From contig JBNGIQ010006038.1 of NCBI GenBank assembly GCA_049999765.1, forward strand, positions 56,491-116,772: DNA of 60,282 bases. Reading direction: 5' to 3'. Both the position numbers and the translations under genes were made by a program. Position 1 is the stretch's first letter, and each line of letters begins with the position of its first letter. This DNA is from Phaeoceros laevis (Eukaryota > Anthocerotophyta > Anthocerotopsida > Notothyladales). The notes under the pieces are model-generated. The model had not been told where the DNA came from. It searched no databases and saw only the letters and a program-made list of their open reading frames with translations. Below are positions 53,393 through 60,282 of the stretch, in pieces.

Positions 53393-53800
53393 TCAAAACC
53401 GACCCTGCAAGCCACTCGTACTCGCACCGCCTGCATCACCACCGCTGCCAGTATGGCCGCTGGTGAATTCATGGTGCTCCGCTGTCGCATCGCCATGGTC
53501 ATGGCCATCACACCCTTCCTTCCCAGCATCCGCTCCCTCCTCATCGCTGCTGTCACTATCAAATCCATGATCCTTGTGAAACACGCAACACTTCTTGGAA
53601 CTCTTCTTGTTCAAAAGCTCGTTGTCCACAGTCCCTGCTATCCACGACACCTTCTTGGTGCGGCGGCGACCCAGCCGCAGAGACAACACCTCCTCCCTTG
53701 GCTGCACGGCCGGCGGAGACGAGACCGGGGCAGCTCCATCTGGAAGTTGCAGAGTCACAGTCCTCGTGCCGGGTCCCCCGCCTGTCGCAGCTTGCGCCAT
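53393..53800 (-). CDS. INH3: Type 1 protein phosphatase inhibitor-3 (PPP1R11/YPI1-like)
   Basis: The ATG at 53800 was chosen because the frame upstream has only non-ATG codons; the product is 135 residues. The conserved core reads LRLGRRRTKKVSWIAGTVDN followed by NKKSSKKCCVFHK (residues 41-76). KVSW is the RVxF-type PP1 docking motif, and the CCVFHK block is a family hallmark. A Ser/Asp-rich stretch and a His/Asp/Gly-rich tail complete the protein. It binds and restrains type 1 phosphatase catalytic subunits in the nucleus and cytosol. Only 22 bp upstream of the ATG, sequence switches to a duplicated fragment of another gene (53823-54925), so its original leader and promoter have been replaced. 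Confidence 0.9.
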   Translation of the reverse strand: MAQAATGGGPGTRTVTLQLPDGAAPVSSPPAVQPREEVLSLRLGRRRTKKVSWIAGTVDNELLNKKSSKKCCVFHKDHGFDSDSSDEEGADAGKEGCDGHDHGDATAEHHEFTSGHTGSGGDAGGASTSGLQGRF

Positions 53801-53822
53801 GGATGCGAGTAGCAATTGTGCC

Positions 53823-54925
53823 TAAAGCTCACATCAAAGGAGTATTTCGATTCACAAGAGGTCCTTGTCGAAAGGCAGTTTCATTTATTTGCTTCTTTTG
53901 CATCTCGAATAGGAGAGAGAAAGAGAGAGAGGTAACTCAATGGCAAAACTCCGAAGCCTTCCTTCTATCTAAAAGTGTAAAGACATTGAGATATCATTGA
54001 TGTTGCCACTGAGATATCAATGCTACTATGATATCTCAGTGGCAACATCAATGGTCGAAATCGTCCAAAGCCTCTGCTTTGAGACATGTGGTAGACGGCG
54101 GCCCTTCCCCGGCTAACCTTAAGCGGCTGGCAATGCATGATAGGAGGATCTCTTCTTTCTTCACCCAACTTCGGACTGGCCATATGGCAATCGGAGCCTA
54201 CTTTCATCGTTTCAACATTCCTGCTCCATTACACTGTCGTAAATGCGGCATGGTGGAAGAAACACGTGCTCACATTCTCGGGCAATGTCCGGCCACGCGC
54301 TCTGTGTGGTTACGCTTCCTCAACAGGTCTGCTCCTAATCTACGTCGTCTCCTCAATGATCAAGCTCTTCGGCAAAAGGTTGTCTCCTACTTCACCACCA
54401 TTGGTGATTACCTTTAAACCTATTAGATTTACTGTTATATTCTCTCACCTAATTTGTTGTTTAGTTTCTTTACTAGTTTGTTATCCCTTTTCTCTCTCGA
54501 AATGTTAACTCTTGACTCTATGACAAGCGTCATAGTCTTTATGGCTGCATACGCCTTATGATTAATAATAATATAATAATAAAACGGTAAAGACAGTCTC
54601 TCTCTCTATGTCCCTGATGAGCCTCACCAGCTATGTGGCTTAACTGTGACGCTAACTGGCAATGGCCGAATGTACACAGAGGAGAGTGTCCTATTATGTA
54701 TATGTTACATTCAAAGCTTGAAAAGCGCAAGTATTGCCAGAGCGAATGGAGTGGAGATGGAATTAGGCTTGGTATGGATTTCCCGTGAATTTCTTCTGAT
54801 ACCATCTTGTACTGATAGAGAATGCGGAAGCAGTACTTGAGCATGTCATCCATGCCACGGTAGTCTGAAAACCCAAGCAAACCGCCTATGCTGTCAGGAT
54901 CAACCCATCCAACCCGGATGCCTCC
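53823..54925 (-). pseudogene. Duplicated 3' fragment of the gene at 56470, interrupted by a LINE
   Basis: The parts 53823-53985 and 54581-54925 align end to end with 56318-56814, including TTTCGATTCACAAGAGGTCC, GTTACA(T/C)TCAAAGCTTG and CAACCCGGATGCCTCC. They carry the last about 100 codons and the 3' UTR of the parent gene. Substitutions and small deletions (a missing ATG triplet near 54769, for example) separate the copies. The LINE insertion at 53986-54580 disrupts the 3' end. The left border lies 22 bp upstream of the inhibitor-3 ATG. Confidence 0.88.
53986..54580 (+). mobile_element. 5'-truncated non-LTR retrotransposon (LINE) with 5' hairpin
   Basis: The 595-bp insert is flanked by 15-bp direct repeats AAAA(GT/CG)GTAAAGACA at 53971-53985 and 54581-54595 (two mismatches). 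The plus strand encodes the end of a LINE polyprotein (QLRTGHMAIGAYFHRF, then CRKCGMVEETRAH and CP), a zinc-knuckle-like C-terminus, to a stop at 54417. A 3' UTR and an (ATA/TAA)n tail at 54561-54580 follow. At the 5' end a perfect 24-bp inverted repeat (53996-54019, 54029-54052; 9-bp loop) fits a twin-primed, 5'-inverted insertion. The 3' end GCATACGCC matches the short insert at 16270. Confidence 0.9.
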
Positions 54926-56469
54926 TTGTTTCGATAGTCAACCCATCAACCCATCCAACCAAGCTGCCTCCTTATTTCGATAGTCAGGACTGTGAAGATC
55001 TACTGAGTGCTTCGTGGCCCACGCCCCGGCTCTAGAGGCATAACTTGCGATCATGGCAGTCACATGTTTAGGAAAGTTGGTCAAACACTCTGCGACTACA
55101 GCACTTCCCATACATATCAACCAGACAGGTTTGAACGAACAAAATTGGCCTCCTTCGACTGGCTAGAATATGAGCAGGGACACCCTTGCACGACAGCCAA
55201 ATGTCATGAAGAGGAGTAGTGTCTCGAACTAGGGGTTAGCTAACACCAGGGTGGTTTAGTTGGCAACTAGGGTTAAATGCGGAATTATTATAGAATTTGA
55301 AGTTAGCGCAATACCAGGGATTGAGGACGGCGATTCGGGCATGCGCATTAAACCAGGTCCTTCACTCAGCGGCAACGGCAGCCTCCGGCCCGGCTTGCCT
55401 CCATGAATGCTTGCAAGCTATGCGCAGCTGCGCGCCAGTCCCAGTCGGCCGTTTGGCGGATGAACGGTGAGACGCAACCGGCGCGCGCAGGCGTGGGATG
55501 AGCAGCACTGCTGGGAGAAGACGGGTGGCCTCTCTCTCCTTGCGGGTAGGTTTAGGGCTCAGCCGCAACAAAGGGTGTGTGCCTGGAGGTAGCAGCTAGC
55601 TGATTTGCAAGTCCTGAGGTTGGAGTCGTGTGGTGCAACGCACCCTTGACCCGTGCAAGTGTGGAACGAGATTTTGAAGCAGTAAAGTGCAGCCAGCAGA
55701 CTGGCGCATACCAACGCTGTGCATTTGTCTTGTGTTCTTGCATTACAGGATTTGTGAATAGCTCTCCTGCGCTTGCGCAAGATCTGGAAACGTGTCTGGG
55801 ATTGACATTGTGTGTTTGTTGTGAGGTATTGTGGACGCTCTACTAGTAGACATCTATTTGGAGCTCGCTGGACAGTTGCATGAGTGTGAGTAGGAGGCAC
55901 CAGTGTGTTAAGCATGGTATGTGGGTCAGCTGATAGACTAGTAGCAGAAATTTACATATGCACTAGTGTGATGACACATAGCATAGGGAGCAGTCGATAC
56001 AATGTGGTTTCCGATAGGTTACTGCACGACACAAATTTCTTGCCCTTACGCCTCTATGGTCCAGTTTTCGTGGACTTCAAATCAGTCTAAGTTCTGAGGG
56101 TTAACTTTCCATCACTTCCAAGCCCCTAGATGAAGTTCCCACACCTGCAGGACGGAACAGAAAAATGGTGAGAACAGCAGTGAGGCTCCTCGAACAGAAG
56201 GGTGCGAACAACATCAAATACGAAAAATATTGAACAATATACCAAGGCCATGCTCCAACAGCTTCACATTGATGTTGGACTTGAAGCTTCTCATTCTCCA
56301 AACAGTACTATCAACCATAAAGCTCACATCAAAGGAATATTTCGATTCACAAGAGGTCCTTGCTGAAAGGCAGTTTCATTTATTTGATTCTTTTGCATCT
56401 CGAATAGGAGAGAGAAAGAGAGAGAGGTAACTCAATGTCAAAACTCCGAATCCGAAGCCTTCCTTCTAT
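54926..56469. other. Intergenic; no gene recognised
   Basis: A minus-strand frame at 54938-55120 contains HVTAMIASYA, a faint PPR S-motif echo, too short to name. Words from the adjoining duplicate (TTTCGATAGTC, AACCCATC) recur near 54930-54982. The interval 56318-56469 is the 3' UTR of the next gene. Confidence 0.5.
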
Positions 56470-57477
56470 CTAAACGGTACAGTCTCTCTCTCTCTGTCCC
56501 TGATGAGCCTCACCAGCTATGTGGCTTAACTGTGACGCTAACTGGCCATGGCCGAATGTACACAGAGGAGAGTGTCCTATTATGTATATGTTACACTCAA
56601 AGCTTGAAAAGCGCAAGTATTGCCAGAGCGAAAGGAGTGGAGATGGAATTAGATGGCTTGGTATGGATTTCCCGTGAATTTCTTCTGATACCATCTTGTA
56701 CTGATAGAGAATGCGGAAGCAGTACTTGAGCATGTCATCCATGCCACGGTAGTCTGAAAACCCAAGCAAACCGCCTATGCCGTCAGGATTAACCCATCCA
56801 ACCCGGATGCCTCCGGTCAAGTAGCTCTTCAGCACTCTTTGCTGGACATACCCCAGGTCTCTGCTGCAGCAAGCATGTTGGACGGCCCGTTTCCAAGGAG
56901 AGTGCCAACGATGAGGACTCTCCATGTCACCAGAGGCGATGAGGTGGTTCAGGAAGACATAAATCTGCAGGCAATCCTCTGCCAGGTGGAAGAAGCCGTA
57001 GCCAGCGATGGGGATACTCCTAACCTCCAGATCCTGGATGCCCACCCCTGTGTGCACCAGAAGCAGAATGGCCTCCATGTTGTTCACGTTGAACAGCTCC
57101 TTGATCAAACCCGCTTCATCTCCTCCACTGTACCCGTACCGATCAGGTTGCTCCTTCCGGGATCGCCAAAAATCCAAGGACTGGTACTCGGGAGTGAGGA
57201 TGTCACTTAGAAATTCGTAATCGAACACCTTTTCCCGCTTCAGAATCGTGCCCAGATCGTACTTGCTCCTCTCCGTGGCAGCGAAGTCGGCGATGGTGGC
57301 CTCCATTCGGGAGGTGAAATGGCAGATCTTCTTGTACTGCAGCCTGAGCTCCTCCTCGGTGGAGCATCGCTTTGCCCGCAGATGTGTTGGCCCCCGGTTG
57401 TTGCGGTAGTACAACACCTCCAGGCAGTCCACCAGCGCTTGCCACGGGATGTTGTGCCACTGATGACACCTCGCCAT
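56470..57477 (-). CDS. Hypothetical protein, unrecognised family
   Basis: The frame is open from about 57590 but the first in-frame ATG is at 57477, giving 335 residues. An acceptor-like TTGTAG at about 57508 suggests that an upstream exon may supply the real start. The sequence is non-repetitive and globular-looking, with segments such as ERSKYDLGTILKREKVFDYE, TPEYQSLDFWRSR and GGIRVGWVNPDGIGGLLGF. The last part, KMVSEEIHGKS onward, is hydrophobic and ends in RDCTV. I recognise no domain. The duplicated fragment at 53823-54925 copies its last hundred codons and 3' UTR, including the stop region. It may be a lineage-specific gene. Confidence 0.6.
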   Translation of the reverse strand: MARCHQWHNIPWQALVDCLEVLYYRNNRGPTHLRAKRCSTEEELRLQYKKICHFTSRMEATIADFAATERSKYDLGTILKREKVFDYEFLSDILTPEYQSLDFWRSRKEQPDRYGYSGGDEAGLIKELFNVNNMEAILLLVHTGVGIQDLEVRSIPIAGYGFFHLAEDCLQIYVFLNHLIASGDMESPHRWHSPWKRAVQHACCSRDLGYVQQRVLKSYLTGGIRVGWVNPDGIGGLLGFSDYRGMDDMLKYCFRILYQYKMVSEEIHGKSIPSHLIPSPLLSLWQYLRFSSFECNIYIIGHSPLCTFGHGQLASQLSHIAGEAHQGQRERDCTV

Positions 57478-57622
57478 TTCCTCCGCTAGGTCCAGAACCA
57501 CAGGTCTACAACTCCGATAATTTCCAGCAAGCACCAGAGAGACTGCCTCTGAACATTGCCAGGTTCGGCTTTTGTACAGTCTCTCTAACCTTCCTGCCCG
57601 TCAACAGTTGAAAATGTTCACG

Positions 57623-57699
57623 TGCTCTCCAATTCTCTTACCAGCCATAGTAATGTTGCGTACTCTCCAATTCTCTTACCAACCAATAGAAATGTTGCG
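57623..57699. repeat. Tandem 38-bp repeat, two copies
   Basis: T(G/A)CTCTCCAATTCTCTTACC starts at 57623 and 57661, each copy ending AATGTTGCG. It lies upstream of the hypothetical gene ending at 56470. Confidence 0.8.
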
Positions 57700-58500
57700 T
57701 GCTCACCACCCTTCCTCCCAGCCAAAAGTTTAGTCCATAAATGTGCTGAAACTCTCAAAATCCATGCGCTTCAAACGGCGTAGTGGAATGAAACACAAAT
57801 GACCAGTTCTGCACTGATTCTCAGATTCTGAACAAGAAACTATCGTGGAGTGGGGTGAAATACAGATAACCGCACAGCGCGTTTTGTACTCTTTGTCACA
57901 TTCCGAGCAAGAGAACGAATGGGCCCATTTCAACGAGCCCCAGAAACTTTCGAAGTTTGAAGTTTGCAAACGAATCATGCAACGAGTATCAGTGGCAGTC
58001 ATTGTGGCCACAATCTGGCCAGAAAATGAACGACAGACCACCAAAATCGTGGTTTTTACATGCGAGGAGGTACATTCACTTGTTCTGAAGAAACAAGTTC
58101 TGAACTACAGCTGTCTTGCAACTATTTAGGAGAAAACCCTAATCCCCTACCACGGACACTGGTCACACAATCCATCACTGTGAAGGTCGACTGCACACAA
58201 CCCACATCTAACAAACCATACGAGAACAAAGCAAATCTGACAAAAAAAGCTACATTCGTGTCTGCATTTAGAGCACCAACAAGCCGATATACAGCAGTAC
58301 AAAAGCAAGAGACCCAAACCATCAACCACCTGGGCAACAAAATGTGTGCCCGCTACCGAAGCTCAAGAAACCAAAGCAAGCTCCAACAAGCAGAAAACCA
58401 CTTGCAACAAACGAAGCTGCCTAGCTTTCCTGCCACTGGTGGTGTTAAAAAACACCATGAAAAAGCTGTCACCCAAGAGAGTGCAGTGCACCCGTCAGGC
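57700..58500. other. Intergenic; no gene recognised
   Basis: The right part contains the H4 3' UTR. A minus-strand frame at 57730-58044 is cysteine-rich (SCSECDKEY, SCSESENQC) but matches nothing I know. Confidence 0.5.
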
Positions 58501-58833
<333 letters not shown>

Positions 58834-59007
58834 CTAAGGAGCCGAAGTCGGAGAAGCAAAAAGCGGAGCAGTGGAAGCCGCACCTCTCCGACACGCACGA
58901 ACAGAGCGGCAGGTTGCAAGCACAGGAAGTGGACGCTGTGACAAGGCTTCTTCGGGCAGAGTAGCAAGAGCGGTGCAAAAGAATGCCCAGCCAGGGAGTG
59001 AGGACGT

Positions 59008-59115
59008 ATCATATACTCTTGGGAGAGACGGGGCGGGGCCGGCGGCAATTCAATGCGACCAGGACGCCTCTTTCGAACACCCGATTTTCCCGCTATGTAA
59101 GTTTGAAGTTCAAAC
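59008..59115 (-). promoter_or_regulatory. Histone H4 promoter elements
   Basis: On the minus strand TATATGAT occupies 59008-59015, about 195 bp upstream of the ATG. A perfect E2F consensus TTTCCCGC is at 59086-59093 (plus strand). Beyond it lies a perfect 15-bp palindrome GTTTGAAGTTCAAAC at 59101-59115, whose core GAAGTTCAAA also occurs in the H3 promoter. These features fit S-phase expression; factor binding is inferred. Confidence 0.6.
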
Positions 59116-59418
59116 ATCCTTTCAAAACCTCTGGCACGTACGTTGAGTGAAATCACACGGGTATCGGGACGGTAACAGCAACAGCAGCTGGTGAAAACAA
59201 CATGGCTGAATGTAGTCTAACAAGCTCTCCTTGGTCTAAATTAGCGCGACCTAACTTTTCCGACGCCCTTAGCCAGTCCCGCGTTCCACATTGCTCACAT
59301 TGCTCAGACGGAGGTGGATAAAGGTGAATGAAAGCATCCAGTACTGGAATTAGAAAATGCCACAACCGTAACAAAAAATTATGTAGACTCTAAACTTGTC
59401 CTCTTGGAGACTGCTACA

Positions 59419-59476
59419 TCTAGCCCAATAGGACTTGTCAAATAGGCTCTAGCCCAATAGGACTTGTCAAATAGGC
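59419..59476. repeat. Exact 29-bp tandem duplication
   Basis: TCTAGCCCAATAGGACTTGT begins both copies at 59419 and 59448; the copies are identical. It is recent and non-coding. Confidence 0.9.
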
Positions 59477-59902
59477 TTAACAGGCTCTCAACAGCCCACG
59501 CTAACTCCTTCAGCCCTCCCCTGTGGCCAGCCCCTCTCCCACTCGCCGAGCTCAAGCTCCCCTCCGCCATCCCTCCCCTAAGCTCCCGCCATCACCTCCT
59601 TCATGCATTCATTCAATAGAGTTTATCATTCATTCATTCAATAAAGTAAACTCTATGCTCACACTGCGGCAAGCTCGCCACGGCCCCACTAACCACTTAA
59701 TCAGATGTTAAACTTAGCAAACACAAAGAGAACTCTACGGCCAAGTTGTAGAGTACGTGTCCACGGATGGGACGGGAAAACGCGGAAACTCATAACTTAT
59801 TCGTAGGATATCAGAAAAATGCCATTTTTTGGCCACATATCCAGCTGGTATGTATATAACTAAGTATAAATTTTCAGTATAATATGATTATAATACATAG
59901 CC

Positions 59903-60282
59903 GTTTCTTACTAAGCCGTTTCTTAGTAAGAAACGCAGTGTCCTCGGTTGGGACACTTATGTCCCCGGTTGGGACACTTGCTGCTGTCCGATGGGACATG
60001 CTGTCGGCTGGGACAGGACAAGCTGGCCCCTTCATGGGACATGCCGCCCTTTGGTTTGGGACATTTGGCTGGCCTCTTGGACAATTGAAATTGCAAAATG
60101 CAGATGAGCGGGACGCAATGCGGATGTACCGGTCACCCAAATAATGCAACTTCCACCATATTGGAGGCAAACGGGACACACTGCAGAATATCGAGACAGT
60201 AAGCTGGCTATACGGACAACCTGATGGCTATACCGGACTAAGTGCGGCTATACTAGACAAAACCCTGGCTATTCTTCTCATA
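59903..60282. repeat. Hairpin followed by GGGACA and GGCTATAC repeat field
   Basis: GTTTCTTACTAAG at 59903-59915 is inverted perfectly at 59922-59934 (6-bp loop). Then TGGGACA recurs at roughly 20-bp intervals between 59949 and 60064, with CGGTTGGGACACTT in two adjacent copies. From 60204 GGCTATAC or a close variant recurs about every 25 bp to the window end. The pattern suggests an irregular satellite that continues beyond the window. Confidence 0.7.

Larger units (their letters stand above)
59116..60282. other. Terminal gene-free region with short repeats
   Basis: No gene is recognised. A 29-bp exact tandem repeat occupies 59419-59476. CATTCATTCA words occur at 59605-59640. From 59903 to the end there is a hairpin and repeated GGGACA and GGCTATAC words (listed separately). 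Confidence 0.6.

Noticed and set aside
54938-55120. Further PPR gene fragment
   Set aside because: Only about ten residues (HVTAMIASYA) resemble a PPR motif; too little to call.

Overview
The window is nuclear DNA from a seed-free land plant. The evidence is genes with GT-AG introns, a plant-type delta-COP, an SDP6-type glycerol-3-phosphate dehydrogenase, intron-poor histone genes, a neprosin-family protein, and four very long PLS-class PPR genes plus two PPR wrecks. Two PPR proteins end in a DYW-like deaminase domain whose last three residues are GRH or DRH and whose PG box reads KKPA. Such divergent DYW domains are known mainly from hornworts, lycophytes and ferns, lineages with reverse (U-to-C) organelle RNA editing. 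Most introns are about 75-160 bp, which favours a compact hornwort-like or lycophyte-like genome; the species cannot be named from sequence alone.

Layout. 1-7.5 kb is gene-poor and repeat-rich: two decayed coding remnants, a 227-bp direct repeat and a 206-bp tandem array. 7.5-9.4 kb holds a secreted beta-helix protein. 10.4-10.8 kb holds a small secreted protein. 12-16.1 kb holds a PPR pseudogene and an intact DYW-like PPR gene, divergent from a two-exon QCR10 gene (16.7-17.7 kb). 18.9-22.8 kb holds histone H3 and five-exon SDP6. 23.7-26.9 kb holds a second DYW-like PPR gene and another PPR wreck. 27.6-32.7 kb holds a UPF0426 plastid-type protein, a bulb-lectin-like protein and a long EXO70. 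33.7-41.2 kb holds a roughly 1,260-residue PPR gene divergent from 11-exon delta-COP. 41.8-47 kb holds an Alba-like gene, a short assembly gap and a fourth PPR gene. 47.7-53.8 kb holds neprosin, PLP3 and a PP1 inhibitor-3 homologue. 53.8-60.3 kb holds a duplicated gene fragment broken by a LINE, its parent gene, histone H4 and a terminal repeat field.

Functional themes. The main theme is organelle RNA processing by PPR proteins. Two of these proteins carry the PDF motif of organellar single-stranded-DNA-binding (OSB) proteins at their N-terminus. Two share a recurrent insertion of about 15 residues inside their L motifs. QCR10 and SDP6 feed mitochondrial electron transport. Delta-COP and EXO70 act in vesicle traffic. 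H3 and H4 share promoter elements. The rest are housekeeping genes with no visible operon-like link.

The most unusual material is the PDF-PPR architecture, the expanded L motifs, the altered DYW termini, a hybrid H3 with a leader intron, and two LINE insertions of one family. One of those is a 58-bp insertion with an exact target-site duplication; the other sits inside a duplicated gene fragment.
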